Source: an uncultured Eubacterium sp.
GTDB taxonomy: Bacteria > Bacillota > Clostridia > Lachnospirales > Lachnospiraceae
DNA length: 64,000 nt
Direction: 5' to 3'
Assembly (NCBI GenBank): GCA_910584595.1
Contig: CAJUBQ010000004.1
Span: 32,577-96,576, forward strand
Shown: positions 16,273-26,700 of the stretch, one piece after another
Numbering within the stretch: position 1 is the stretch's first letter
Layout: the number at the start of each line of letters is the position of its first letter
Notes under the pieces: model-generated
Told to the model about the DNA's origin: nothing
The model's input: the letters and a program-made list of their open reading frames with translations, nothing else
The model's database searches: none
Program-made: the position numbers and the translations under genes

Positions 16273-17478
16273 ATGAGTTTTTTTAAGGATTTCAAGGATG
16301 ATCTGTCTTTGGCAGTCAATGAGCTGCTGCCGGGAGAAGATTTTGAGATGGAAGAAGAACTGGAAGATTCTCCGGAAATGATGGTAAATACTTTGGAGGG
16401 AGATCTGGACATTGAGTCTGAGCTGTCAAAGCTGGACGGTTTGTTAGAACATGTGGATAAGGATAAAAATAAAAATGAATCTGTGAAACATGTGCAAATA
16501 GAACCGGAAGAACCGGTGCTTGAAAAGCCTGTGGCAGAAAAACCGCAGCCAGCTCCGAAGCAGCAGCCAGCCGCGCCAAAACCGCAGCCGGCGCCGAAAC
16601 AGCAAGCGGTGTCTAAGGAGCAGCCAAAGGCAGAGCAGAAAAAGGAACCAAAACCGGAGCCTGTAAAGGCTGCGCAAAAAGAAAAGTCTATTCAGGCAGC
16701 GCTTAGAAGCTTTGACACAATTTTAGAGCCTGAGAAACCGGATGAGGAAGAGGATGATCTGCCTTTTGATTTTGACGCGCTCTTAAAAGAAGCAGAAGAA
16801 AAGCCGCAGCATATACAGCCAAAGCCACAGGTACAGCCGCGTCCGGCGCAGCCTAAAAATCAGCCTGCGGCAGAACCGAAACCACAAAGCAATCATCATA
16901 ATTTTGATTATAAGAAACCAAGCACAACAATTAAGGAGGAAATACCAATGAACGAAGAATTGACAAAGGAGATGGCAGTATCTATGGAAGATGATCTGTC
17001 TACAGATTCACTGGAGGTTACTGACGAAGTATCTATTATTACAACCGGAACTACAATTAAAGGAAATTTATCTACAACAGGCTCTTTCAGTATCAGCGGC
17101 CGTGTAGAAGGAAACGTACAGTGTAACGGCAAGCTGGAAGTGACCGGCACAATCAAAGGAAACAGCTCTTCTTCGGAAGTTTTTTCTGATGCAGCTAAAA
17201 TCGAAGGAGAAATTATGAGCACAGGTACGGTAAAAATCGGTCTTGGCTCTGTTGTAGTAGGAAATATTGCAGCTACATCCGCAGTAATTGCAGGCGCGGT
17301 AAAAGGTGATATTGATGTACAAGGCCCGGTTGTTGTGGATACATCTGCAGTGATTGTTGGCAATATTAAGTCCAGATCTGTACAGATTAACAATGGCGCT
17401 GTGATTGAAGGCTTCTGTTCCCAGTGCTATGCAGATATCGATGTGGATAGCCTGTTTGGAGAAAAGAAAGGCAAATAA
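16273..17478 (+). CDS. Bactofilin (polymer-forming cytoskeletal protein) with long Pro/Gln-rich N-terminal extension
   Basis: The 401-residue protein carries an acidic segment (1-80), a Pro/Gln/Lys-rich low-complexity stretch (about 77-215), and a C-terminal bactofilin beta-helix (about 250-385). The beta-helix is visible as repeats such as TTIKGNLSTTGSFSISG, VEGNVQCNGKLEVTG and IKGNSSSSEV. Most bactofilins are only about 120-200 residues, so the extension is unusual. An internal AAGGAGG with ATG at 16948 could give the compact 176-residue form (separate entry). Bactofilins form membrane-linked filaments that guide cell-wall enzymes, fitting the deacetylase gene upstream. Confidence 0.9.
   Translation: MSFFKDFKDDLSLAVNELLPGEDFEMEEELEDSPEMMVNTLEGDLDIESELSKLDGLLEHVDKDKNKNESVKHVQIEPEEPVLEKPVAEKPQPAPKQQPAAPKPQPAPKQQAVSKEQPKAEQKKEPKPEPVKAAQKEKSIQAALRSFDTILEPEKPDEEEDDLPFDFDALLKEAEEKPQHIQPKPQVQPRPAQPKNQPAAEPKPQSNHHNFDYKKPSTTIKEEIPMNEELTKEMAVSMEDDLSTDSLEVTDEVSIITTGTTIKGNLSTTGSFSISGRVEGNVQCNGKLEVTGTIKGNSSSSEVFSDAAKIEGEIMSTGTVKIGLGSVVVGNIAATSAVIAGAVKGDIDVQGPVVVDTSAVIVGNIKSRSVQINNGAVIEGFCSQCYADIDVDSLFGEKKGK
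16933..16950 (+). promoter_or_regulatory. Strong in-frame internal ribosome binding site and ATG within the bactofilin gene
   Basis: TAAGGAGGAAATACCAATG: the AAGGAGG motif is 8 bases from an ATG at 16948 that is in frame with the bactofilin. Translation from here would give 176 residues containing only the polymerising domain, close to the normal size of bactofilins. Confidence 0.65.
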
Positions 17479-17481
17479 AAA

Positions 17482-18180
17482 ATGATGAGAAGAGTTCTGT
17501 TGAAATTAAGCGGAGAAGCTTTAGCCGGAGAAAAAAAAGCCGGATTTGATGAAGAAACCGTATGCGAAGTCGCAAAACAGGTGAAGAAACTGGTAGACGA
17601 CGGCGTACAGGTTGGGATTGTAATTGGCGGCGGCAATTTTTGGCGTGGCCGGACGAGTGCATTTATCGATCGTACAAAAGCAGATCAGATTGGGATGCTG
17701 GCAACGGTGATGAACTGCATTTATGTGTCTGAGATTTTCCGCTCTGAAGGCATGAAGACCAATGTTTTGACCCCGTTCGAATGCGGCTCTTTTACGAAGC
17801 TGTTTTCGAAAGATCGTGCGAATAAATATTTTGCCCATAATATTGTTGTATTTTTTGCCGGAGGAACAGGACATCCGTATTTTTCCACAGATACGGCTGC
17901 AGTTCTGCGTGCAGTGGAAATCGAAGCAGATGGGATGTTGTTAGCAAAGGCTGTTGACGGCGTATATGATTCTGACCCGAAGCTGAATCCACAGGCAGTT
18001 CGTTATGATACGCTCTCAATTGAAGAAGTGATAGAAAAGAAATTGGCTGTAGTAGATTTAACTGCTTCCATTTTGTGTATGGAACATAAAATGCCGATGT
18101 ACGTATTCAGTCTGAACGAACCGGACAGTATTGTAAAAGCGTTAAGCGGCAATTTCAATGGAACGGTAATTACTGTATAG
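17482..18180 (+). CDS. pyrH: UMP kinase
   Basis: This is an amino-acid-kinase-fold enzyme that phosphorylates UMP to UDP. It has 232 residues. Nucleotide-binding motifs include VLLKLSGEAL near the N-terminus and VIGGGNFWRG; FFAGGTGHPYFSTDTAA and AKAVDGVYDSDPK are typical of PyrH. The gene starts 3 bases after the bactofilin stop, and frr follows at 16 bases. The pyrH-frr-uppS-cdsA order is standard in Firmicutes, although rpsB and tsf, which often precede pyrH, are not here. Confidence 0.97.
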   Translation: MMRRVLLKLSGEALAGEKKAGFDEETVCEVAKQVKKLVDDGVQVGIVIGGGNFWRGRTSAFIDRTKADQIGMLATVMNCIYVSEIFRSEGMKTNVLTPFECGSFTKLFSKDRANKYFAHNIVVFFAGGTGHPYFSTDTAAVLRAVEIEADGMLLAKAVDGVYDSDPKLNPQAVRYDTLSIEEVIEKKLAVVDLTASILCMEHKMPMYVFSLNEPDSIVKALSGNFNGTVITV

Positions 18181-18196
18181 CGGGCAGGAGGTTTTT

Positions 18197-18751
18197 ATGG
18201 ACGACAGGTTAGTTCAGTATGATGATAAAATGCAGAAAACAATGCGGAATTTGCAGGAAGAGTTCGGCAGCATTCGTGCCGGAAGAGCAAATCCGCATGT
18301 GTTGGATAAGCTGCGCGTAGATTATTATGGCACACCGACACCGATCCAGCAGGTTGCGAACGTCAATGTGCCGGAACCAAGAATGATTCAGATTCAGCCG
18401 TGGGAGCCTTCCATGGTAAAAATCATCGAAAAAACAATTCTTACCTCTGATCTTGGCATCAATCCGACGAATGACGGCAAATCCATTCGCCTTGTCTTCC
18501 CGGAGCTGACAGAGGAAAGACGTAAAGATCTGGCAAAAGACGTAAAGAAAAAAGGCGAAGCGGCGAAAGTGGCAGTCCGTAATATCCGACGTGATGCAAA
18601 TGATACGTTTAAAAAGCTGGGAAAGAAAGAAGACGTTTCCGAAGACGAGATCAAGGAGCTGGAGGGAAAGATCCAGAAAATGACAGACAAATTTATTGCT
18701 GATATTGATAAGGCGGTTGAGGAAAAGACGAAGGAAATTATGACTGTTTAG
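18197..18751 (+). CDS. frr: Ribosome recycling factor
   Basis: This 184-residue protein splits post-termination ribosomes together with EF-G. The three-helix-bundle sequence is clear: FGSIRAGRANPHVLDKL, YYGTPTPIQQVANV, PWEPSMVKIIEKTI, and the C-terminal helices VRNIRRDAND and KKEDVSEDEIKELEG. AGGAGGTTTTT lies upstream of the ATG. A terminator-like hairpin follows, before uppS. Confidence 0.97.
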   Translation: MDDRLVQYDDKMQKTMRNLQEEFGSIRAGRANPHVLDKLRVDYYGTPTPIQQVANVNVPEPRMIQIQPWEPSMVKIIEKTILTSDLGINPTNDGKSIRLVFPELTEERRKDLAKDVKKKGEAAKVAVRNIRRDANDTFKKLGKKEDVSEDEIKELEGKIQKMTDKFIADIDKAVEEKTKEIMTV

Positions 18752-18760
18752 CGATAATCG

Positions 18761-18794
18761 GGGAACATAGCCGCGGCGATGTTCCCTTCTTTTA
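18761..18794 (+). terminator. Terminator or attenuator hairpin between frr and uppS
   Basis: GGGAACAT and ATGTTCCC (18761-18768 with 18779-18786) form a stem with a GC-rich loop, followed by TTCTTTT. It lies within an otherwise continuous gene block, so it probably reduces rather than ends transcription into uppS. Confidence 0.65.
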
Positions 18795-18814
18795 TTACCG
18801 GAAAGGAAATAAAA

Positions 18815-19519
18815 ATGAAAATACCGCAGCATGTTGCCATTATTTTAGATGGAAACGGAAGATGGGCAAAGAGCAAGGGGATGCCCCGGAACTATGGACA
18901 TAAAACAGGAGCAAAAAATGTAGAAAAAATCTGTGACGTCGCAGGACATATGGGAATTAAATATCTGACGGTGTATGCCTTTTCCACAGAAAACTGGAGT
19001 CGCCCGCAGGCAGAGGTAGACGAACTGATGCGTCTGCTTGGCAGCTATATGAAGACCTGTTTAAAGACGGCGAAAAAAAATAATATGCGTGTACGGGTGT
19101 TAGGGGATATTTCCCGTCTGTCGCCGCAGCTGCAAAAGCAGATACAGGAGTTAGAAGAGGCGTCCAGCCAATATGACGGCTTTTATTTTCAGATTGCATT
19201 AAATTATGGCAGCCGGGATGAGATGATGCGTGCGATGCGAAAGATGTATGCAGAAATAGAAGATGGAAAGCTTTCCAAAGAGGAGATTACCGAAGAGGTA
19301 TTTTCCGGATATCTGGATACGGCAGGGATTCCGGACCCGGATCTGTTAATCCGCACAAGCGGAGAACTGCGCCTGTCGAATTATCTGCTCTGGCAGCTGG
19401 CTTACAGTGAGTTTTATTTTACAGATGTACCGTGGCCGGATTTTGATGAGGAAGAATTAAAAAAAGCGGTTGCGGCTTATAATCATAGAGAACGAAGGTA
19501 TGGGGGATTGATGGTATAA
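18815..19519 (+). CDS. uppS: Isoprenyl transferase (undecaprenyl diphosphate synthase)
   Basis: This cis-prenyltransferase makes the C55 lipid carrier for cell-wall synthesis. It has 234 residues. The catalytic aspartate is in LDGNGRWAK (Asp12); TVYAFSTENWSRP and DPDLLIRTSGELRLSNYLLWQ are family hallmarks. The open frame begins at 18779 inside the hairpin, but the ATG at 18815 has GGAAAGGA upstream and matches the family N-terminus. Confidence 0.97.
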   Translation: MKIPQHVAIILDGNGRWAKSKGMPRNYGHKTGAKNVEKICDVAGHMGIKYLTVYAFSTENWSRPQAEVDELMRLLGSYMKTCLKTAKKNNMRVRVLGDISRLSPQLQKQIQELEEASSQYDGFYFQIALNYGSRDEMMRAMRKMYAEIEDGKLSKEEITEEVFSGYLDTAGIPDPDLLIRTSGELRLSNYLLWQLAYSEFYFTDVPWPDFDEEELKKAVAAYNHRERRYGGLMV

Positions 19520-19538
19520 AAGGTATAAGGAGAAGCGT

Positions 19539-20339
19539 ATGTTTAAAACGAGACTTATCAGTGGAATCGTACTGGTAGCGGCAGCTCTGGTTTTGATTAT
19601 TACAGGCAGAGAAATTTTGCTTGCTGCAGCTTGTGTGATTTCACTCATTGGTATGTATGAACTGTATCGTGTCTATCGTATGGAACGGACAGCCGCGGCA
19701 TTTGCCGGATATCTTGCGGCTGGTTTGTATTATTTGGATTTGTATGTGCATTGGATCCCGGAGCAGATGGTATTTGTGATCGGTCTTTTAATTGTGCTTT
19801 TGGCAATCTATGTATTGGCGTATCCAAAATATCATGCGTCACAGATAACAGCTGCATTTTTTGGTGTGTTTTATGTGGCGGTTATGCTTTCCTGCATTTA
19901 TCAGACAAGGATGATGGAACAGGGCGCCTATATTGTATGGCTGATTTTTTTGTGCTCCTGGGGATGTGATACGTGCGCGTATGTGGTTGGCGTAAAGTTT
20001 GGAAAACACAAAATGTCTCCCGTACTGTCGCCAAAAAAATCTATCGAAGGTGCAGTCGGCGGTCTTGTTGGAACTTTTTTGCTGACTGCGCTCTATGCAT
20101 CTGTGTTTCGTGCGCAGATGGGAATAGCATCCGGGCAGATTTTTGTATTAGCGGCAATCAGTACGGCCGGCGGATTGATTTCCATGATCGGAGATCTGGC
20201 GGCATCTGCCATTAAAAGAAATTATGAGATCAAAGATTATGGAACGCTGATTCCGGGGCATGGCGGTATTTTGGACCGGTTTGACAGCGTGATTTTTACA
20301 GCTCCGGTTATTTATTATCTGGCAAAGTATTTGTTGTAG
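19539..20339 (+). CDS. cdsA: Phosphatidate cytidylyltransferase
   Basis: This membrane enzyme makes CDP-diacylglycerol from phosphatidic acid and CTP. It has 266 residues with about seven hydrophobic segments. The C-terminal signature SMIGDLAASAIKR followed by KDYGTLIPGHGGILDRFDS is diagnostic. AAGGAGAAGCGT precedes the ATG. It lies between uppS and dxr. Confidence 0.96.
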   Translation: MFKTRLISGIVLVAAALVLIITGREILLAAACVISLIGMYELYRVYRMERTAAAFAGYLAAGLYYLDLYVHWIPEQMVFVIGLLIVLLAIYVLAYPKYHASQITAAFFGVFYVAVMLSCIYQTRMMEQGAYIVWLIFLCSWGCDTCAYVVGVKFGKHKMSPVLSPKKSIEGAVGGLVGTFLLTALYASVFRAQMGIASGQIFVLAAISTAGGLISMIGDLAASAIKRNYEIKDYGTLIPGHGGILDRFDSVIFTAPVIYYLAKYLL

Positions 20340-20365
20340 AAGCACTTAAGAAAGGTTTGAAAAAT

Positions 20366-21508
20366 ATGAAGCATATAGCGATTCTTGGTTCTACCGGTTC
20401 TATTGGCACACAGACGCTTGCGATTGTCAGAGAGCAGAAAGATATCAAAGTCTGGGCGCTGACGGCCGGAAAAAATATAAAGCTGCTGGAACGTCAAATA
20501 CGGGAATTTCAGCCAAAGCTTGCGGCGGTCTGGGAGGAAGCGGACGCTGTAAAGCTTCGGGAGAACGTACGGGATCTGCCGGTGCAGGTCGTCAGCGGGA
20601 TGGAAGGTCTTCTTGCTGCGGCTGTTATTCCGCAGGCAGAGATACTTGTGACGGCAGTCGTTGGCATGATTGGCCTGCGTCCAACGGTCGCTGCGATTCA
20701 GGCGAAAAAAACAATTGCGTTAGCAAATAAAGAAACGCTTGTGACAGCAGGGCATTTGATTATGCCGCTGGCAGAAGAATATGGAGCGCCGATTCTTCCG
20801 GTAGACAGTGAGCACAGCGCTATTTTTCAGTCATTAAACGGCGAAGCCGGGAATAAAATTCATAAGATACTGTTAACAGCTTCCGGCGGGCCGTTTCGCG
20901 GAAAAACCCGGGAAGAGCTTATGGATGTGCAGGTGGAAGATGCGTTAAAGCATCCAAACTGGAGCATGGGGAAGAAAATTACGATTGATTCTGCCACGAT
21001 GGTTAATAAGGGGCTGGAGGTTATGGAAGCAAAGTGGCTGTTTGGGACGGATTTAGACCGGATTCAGGTAGTCGTACAGCCGCAGTCTGTGATTCATTCG
21101 ATGGTGGAATACGAAGATGGAAGCATTATGGCACAGCTGGGAACGCCGGATATGCGTCTGCCGATCCAGTATGCATTGTATTATCCGATGCGGCGGCCAT
21201 TATCCGGAAAACGGTTAGATTTTTTTGCACTTGGCAATATTTCCTTTGAAGAACCGGATATCCGTACATTTGACGGACTGCGGCTTGCGTATGAGGCAGC
21301 CGGACGCGGCGGAAATATGCCGACGATTTTTAATGCGGCCAATGAACGGGCAGTTGCAAAATTTTTAGACAGAAAAATAAAATTTTTGGAAATTACACAG
21401 TTGATTCAAGAATGTATGAAAAACTGTGCATATATAGAGCATCCGAATGTGGATGAAATATTAGAAACAGAAAATACTGTTTATGAATGGATAGAAAGCA
21501 GGTGGTAA
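20366..21508 (+). CDS. dxr: 1-deoxy-D-xylulose 5-phosphate reductoisomerase
   Basis: This is the second enzyme of the MEP isoprenoid pathway (NADPH-dependent). It has 380 residues. The NADPH loop is ILGSTGSIGTQTL; catalytic and metal residues lie in PVDSEHSAIFQ; ASGGPFRGK and SATMVNKGLEVMEA are typical. The frame opens at a TTG at 20357, but the ATG at 20366 is better spaced from AGAAAGG. Together with ispG in the same block it shows use of the MEP pathway. Confidence 0.96.
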   Translation: MKHIAILGSTGSIGTQTLAIVREQKDIKVWALTAGKNIKLLERQIREFQPKLAAVWEEADAVKLRENVRDLPVQVVSGMEGLLAAAVIPQAEILVTAVVGMIGLRPTVAAIQAKKTIALANKETLVTAGHLIMPLAEEYGAPILPVDSEHSAIFQSLNGEAGNKIHKILLTASGGPFRGKTREELMDVQVEDALKHPNWSMGKKITIDSATMVNKGLEVMEAKWLFGTDLDRIQVVVQPQSVIHSMVEYEDGSIMAQLGTPDMRLPIQYALYYPMRRPLSGKRLDFFALGNISFEEPDIRTFDGLRLAYEAAGRGGNMPTIFNAANERAVAKFLDRKIKFLEITQLIQECMKNCAYIEHPNVDEILETENTVYEWIESRW

Positions 21509-21509
21509 A

Positions 21510-22544
21510 TTGAACATTATTTTAGCGTTGGTTATTTTCAGTATTATTATTTTATTTCATGAGCTGGGACATTTTTTGCTCGCCAAGCACAATGACGTAA
21601 AAGTGAATGAGTTTTGCCTTGGACTTGGGCCTACCATTGTGGGATTTACAAAAGGAGAGACAAAGTATTCTTTAAAGCTGCTGCCCTTTGGAGGCGCCTG
21701 TATGATGGAAGGCGAAGATGAGGCCAGCGAGGATGACAGGGGATTTAACAACAAATCCGTACTGCAACGGGCTTCTATCGTGGCTGCAGGGCCAATTTTT
21801 AATTTTATTATGGCGATTGTGTTTTCCCTTATTCTGGTAGCAAGCGTTGGCTTTGACCGTCCGGTCCTCAGCGAAGTAATGGATGGTTATCCAGCGAAAG
21901 AAGCAGGGCTTGCGGCAGGCGATGAAATTGTAAAACTTGGCAATAAAACCATTCATTTGTATCGGGAGGTATCTCTTTATACATATTTCCACTCTAATGA
22001 AACGGTGGAAGTAACGTATAAACGAGACGGGGAAAAGCATACAACCGTACTGACGCCAAAATACGATGAAGAAAGCGGCAGATATCTGTTTGGTTTTTAT
22101 GGAACGACAGCGCGTTCTAAGGGGACGCTGCCAGAGACATTAAAATATAGTGTCTATGAGGTAAAATACTGGATTTGCGCTACGGTGGAAAGCCTGGGGC
22201 AGCTGTTTACCGGCCATGTGGGAATTAATGAAATGTCCGGGCCTGTCGGCATTGTAAAAACGATTGGCGATACTTATACCGAAGTTAAATCCAGCGGTGC
22301 GTTTATGGTCTTTTTAAATATGCTAAACATCTGTATCCTGTTGTCTGCAAACCTTGGTATTATGAACCTTTTGCCGATTCCGGCGTTAGATGGCGGCAGA
22401 CTGGTATTTCTCATTGTAGAAGCGGTCAGAGGTAAACGGATGGACCCGAATAAGGAAGGGGCTGTAAACCTGGTATTTTTAATGCTTTTGATGGCTCTGA
22501 TGGTTGTGATTATGTTTAATGATATTCGTAAAATTGTGATGTAG
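21510..22544 (+). CDS. rseP: Site-2-type intramembrane metalloprotease RseP/RasP
   Basis: This membrane zinc protease cleaves transmembrane substrates such as anti-sigma factors. It has 344 residues. The zinc motif HELGH lies in the first membrane helix (His17-His21), a PDZ domain lies at about 105-185, and the second metal motif is LLPIPALDGGRL in a late helix. The start is a TTG at 21510 with AGGTGG at good spacing; no ATG is suitably placed. Confidence 0.95.
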   Translation: MNIILALVIFSIIILFHELGHFLLAKHNDVKVNEFCLGLGPTIVGFTKGETKYSLKLLPFGGACMMEGEDEASEDDRGFNNKSVLQRASIVAAGPIFNFIMAIVFSLILVASVGFDRPVLSEVMDGYPAKEAGLAAGDEIVKLGNKTIHLYREVSLYTYFHSNETVEVTYKRDGEKHTTVLTPKYDEESGRYLFGFYGTTARSKGTLPETLKYSVYEVKYWICATVESLGQLFTGHVGINEMSGPVGIVKTIGDTYTEVKSSGAFMVFLNMLNICILLSANLGIMNLLPIPALDGGRLVFLIVEAVRGKRMDPNKEGAVNLVFLMLLMALMVVIMFNDIRKIVM

Positions 22545-22605
22545 TAAAAGAGCGGCAGATCAGATGCAGGTTTTGGGAAGAGAAAACCGGAAAGTGTGAA
22601 TCCTT

Positions 22606-23664
22606 ATGAAAAGAAAGATTACAAAAACAGTGAAAATCGGCAGCCGCGTCATCGGCGGCGGAAATCCGATTTTGATTCAGTCAATGACAAATACAAGAAC
22701 AGAAGACATCAAAGCTACCGTTGCGCAAATCAAGCAGCTATGCGATGCAGGATGCGAGATTATCCGCTGCAGTGTACCGACCATGGAAGCGGCAAAGGCT
22801 CTGGAGGAAATCAAAAAGCAGGTAGAGCTTCCGGTTGTGGCAGACATTCACTTTGATTATCGTCTTGCAATTGCCGCTATTGAGCATGGAGCGGATAAAA
22901 TACGTATCAATCCCGGAAATATTGGTTCTGCTGATCGGGTGCAGGCAGTTGTGGATGCGGCAAAAGAACGCGGTATCCCTATCCGGGTCGGCGTCAACAG
23001 CGGGTCATTGGAAAAAGAGCTGGTTGAAAAGTATCATGGCGTTACGGCAGAAGGAATTGTAGAAAGCGCATTAGGGCAGGTTCGGATCATAGAAGATATG
23101 GGGTATGACAATCTCGTAATCAGTATTAAATCGTCCGATGTGTTAATGTGTGTACGAGCGCATGAGCTGATTTCTGCACAGACGGATTACCCGCTGCATG
23201 TAGGCATTACGGAGGCGGGGACGATCATCAGCGGCAATATTAAGTCCTCGATTGGGCTGGGGCTGATTTTGCATCAGGGAATCGGGGATACGATCCGCGT
23301 TTCTCTGACAGGCGCTCCATTGGAAGAAGTCAAATCGGCAAAGCTGATTCTGCGTACGCTTGGCATTCGAAAAGGAGGGATTGAGGTTGTTTCCTGTCCG
23401 ACATGCGGCAGGACGAACATCGATCTGATCGGGCTGGCAAATCAGGTCGAAGACATGGTAGCGGATATTCCGCTGGATTTAAAGGTGGCAGTTATGGGCT
23501 GTGTCGTCAATGGGCCGGGGGAAGCAAAAGAAGCGGATATCGGGATTGCCGGAGGACGTGGCGAGGGACTATTGATCCGTCGTGGAGAAGTGATAAAAAA
23601 ACTGCCGGAGGAGGAATTGCTGCCGGCATTGCGGGAAGAGCTGCTGCATTGGAATGAGAGATAG
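22606..23664 (+). CDS. ispG: 4-hydroxy-3-methylbut-2-en-1-yl diphosphate synthase (flavodoxin)
   Basis: This is a MEP-pathway iron-sulfur enzyme. It has 352 residues. The 4Fe-4S ligands are in VVSCPTCGR and MGCVVNGPGEAKEAD, and the TIM-barrel N-terminus is seen in GGGNPILIQSMTNT. It follows rseP by 61 bases and is followed by polC, a common order in Clostridia. Confidence 0.96.
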   Translation: MKRKITKTVKIGSRVIGGGNPILIQSMTNTRTEDIKATVAQIKQLCDAGCEIIRCSVPTMEAAKALEEIKKQVELPVVADIHFDYRLAIAAIEHGADKIRINPGNIGSADRVQAVVDAAKERGIPIRVGVNSGSLEKELVEKYHGVTAEGIVESALGQVRIIEDMGYDNLVISIKSSDVLMCVRAHELISAQTDYPLHVGITEAGTIISGNIKSSIGLGLILHQGIGDTIRVSLTGAPLEEVKSAKLILRTLGIRKGGIEVVSCPTCGRTNIDLIGLANQVEDMVADIPLDLKVAVMGCVVNGPGEAKEADIGIAGGRGEGLLIRRGEVIKKLPEEELLPALREELLHWNER

Positions 23665-23701
23665 GACTGCAAAGCGGTCTGGATTGTTAGGAGTGTTAAA
23701 T

Positions 23702-26700
23702 ATGGAGAAAAAATTTTTTGAAGTATTTCCAGTTTTGAAAGTCAATCAGGAGATGCAGCAGCTTCTTTCAGATACGCAGGTGCAAAGAGTCGTTTCCAAT
23801 CCGGCCCGGACGCGCCTGCGTGTGTATCTGCATGGAACAAGGCTGATACAGAAAAAGTATATTTTTCAGCTGGAGAACCACATTAAAAACCAGCTGTTCC
23901 CAAAACAGGAGCTTACGGTAAAAATTATAGAGCGTTATCAGCTTTCCGCGCAGTATACGCCGGAAACGCTGATGGATTTGTACAAAGACAGTATGCTGGA
24001 AGAGATGAAGGTGTACAGTCTTTTAATTTATAACCTGTTTCGCTGTGCCAGAGTGGAGTTTACAGAACGCAACCGTATGAAGCTGTATCTGGAAGATTCC
24101 ATTGTGGCAAAAAGCCGGGCGGATGAGCTGGTGGAGATCTTGTATAAAGTCATGCGTGACCGATGCGGTATGGAGCTTACGATTGAACCGGTGTTTGAAC
24201 CAAAGAAGGATAATGGCCGTAAAAAAGAAAGCGACAGACAGATTGCATTTGAGATTAACCGGATTCTGGGCGGGTATCAGCAGCCGGTACAAGATGGAGT
24301 GCAGGATGTGAGCGTATCAGATCATACGAATATGGATGAGAATTCTGCATCTGAAAGTCTGACGCCGCAGGCTGCCGGGCAGGAGTCAGGCAAAGCGTCA
24401 GAAATGCCGCAAAAATCTCAGAATTTTCATGCGGCGGCACAGAAAACGTCGGCGGCAGGCGCGGCGCGCAGACCTGGCGGTCCGCGCAGAGAGTATCCGC
24501 TGCGGCGCTCTGACAATCCGGATGTTGTTTACGGCAGGGATTTTGAAGATGAAGCGATCCCGATTGACCAGATTGAAGGCGAGATGGGAGAGATTGCGAT
24601 CCGTGGAAAAGTGCTGGCCGTGGATACGAGAGAGCTGCGCAGTGGGGAAAAGAGCATTGTAATTGTAACGCTTACGGATTTTACGGATTCGATTGTAATT
24701 AAGATTTTTACAAAAAATGAACAGCTGGAAGAACTGCTTGGAGAAGTAAAAAAAGGAGCGTTTTTAAAAATAAAAGGCGTGACGGCATTTGATCGTTTTG
24801 ACAGCGAACTGACGCTTAGTTCGATAGCGGGTATTAAGAAAATATCAGATTTTGAAGAGCATCGAATGGATGCAAGCCCGAAAAAGCGGGTGGAACTGCA
24901 CTGTCATACAAAGATGAGCGATATGGACGGCATTTCAGACGTTGCAGATATTATCAAGCAGGCGGTCGCATGGGGGCATAAAGCGCTTGCAATTACTGAC
25001 CATGGCGCAATTCAGGCGTTTCCGATTGCCAATCATGCGGTGCCGGACGGAGTGGATTTTAAGGTTATTTATGGGGTGGAAGCATATTTAGTAGATGATT
25101 TGAAAACGATCGTGTTTGAACCGAGAGGACAAAGTCTGCTGGATTCCTACGTCGTATTTGATTTAGAGACGACAGGACTTAGTCCAAATGCGCATAAAAT
25201 TATTGAAATCGGCGCGGTAAAAGTTATCAATGGTAAGATCGTGGACCGTTTTTCAAAATTTGTCAATCCCAAAACGCCGCTGCCGTTTGCGATTGAAGAG
25301 CTGACGAAAATACGCGATGATATGCTTGTCAATGAACCTGAGATTGCTCAAATACTGCCGGAGTTTATGGAGTTTTGCGAAGGCAGCATTATGGTTGCCC
25401 ACAATGCGGAATTTGACATGGGATTTATCCGCAAAAACTGTGAAGATCTGGGACTTGCATGTAAGTTTACAGTTGTGGATACGGTAGCAATGGCGAGGTA
25501 TCTGCTGCCGAATTTAAACCGCTTTAAGCTGGATACGGTAGCGAAAGAGCTGCATATTTCACTCGAAAACCATCATCGTGCGGTAGACGATGCAGAGTGT
25601 ACGGCTGAGATTTTTGTGAAATTTATTCAGATGCTTACCGAGCGCGGCATCCATGATCTGAATGCGCTCAATGAACAGGGAAAAGCGACGCCGGAGCAGA
25701 TTATGAAGATGCCGACGTATCATGCGATTATACTGGCTGCCAATGATTATGGCCGGGTTAACTTGTATCGTCTCGTATCCATGTCGCACCTTACATACTT
25801 TCATAAACGGCCAAGAATACCCAAAAGTGAGCTGATGCGTTACCGCGAGGGGCTGCTGCTTGGCTCTGCCTGCGAAGCCGGAGAACTGTATCAGGCGGCG
25901 CTTCTTGGCAAATCACAGGCAGAAATTGCAAGGATTGTTAATTTTTATGACTATCTGGAAATACAGCCAAACGGCAACAATGCATTTATGCTGCGGGAGG
26001 AAAGGTATCCGGTGAATACTCAGGAAGATCTTTGGGAGATTAATAAGCAGATCGTGAAACTGGGGGAAGATTTTAAAAAACCGGTCGTTGCGACGTGCGA
26101 TGTGCATTTTTTAAATCCAAAAGATGCAGAGTACCGCAGAATTATTATGGCCGGACACGGATTTAAAGATGCAGATGAGCAGGCGCCGCTTTTTTTGCAT
26201 ACGACCGAAGAGATGTTAAAAGAATTTGCCTATCTTGGCAGCAGCAAGGCAGAAGAGGTAGTCATTACAAATCCGAACCGGATTTGCGACGCCTGTGAAA
26301 AGATTTCACCGGTGCGGCCGGATAAGGCTCCGCCGATTATTGACCATTCCGATCAAATGCTGCGGGATATCTGTTATAACAAAGCGCATGAAATGTACGG
26401 AGACGATCTGCCGGATATCGTGCATCAAAGGCTGGAGCGGGAATTAAATTCCATTATATCGAATGGTTATGCGGTAATGTATATTATTGCGCAAAAGCTT
26501 GTATGGAAATCAGTGGAGGACGGATATCTCGTTGGTTCCAGAGGTTCCGTCGGTTCTTCCTTTGTAGCTACGATGGCAGGCATTACCGAGGTGAATCCAT
26601 TAAGCCCGCATTACTATTGCGAAAGCTGCCATTTCAGCGATTTTGATTCAGAGGAAGTGAAAGCTTACGCCGGGCGGTCGGGCTGCGATATGCCGGACCG

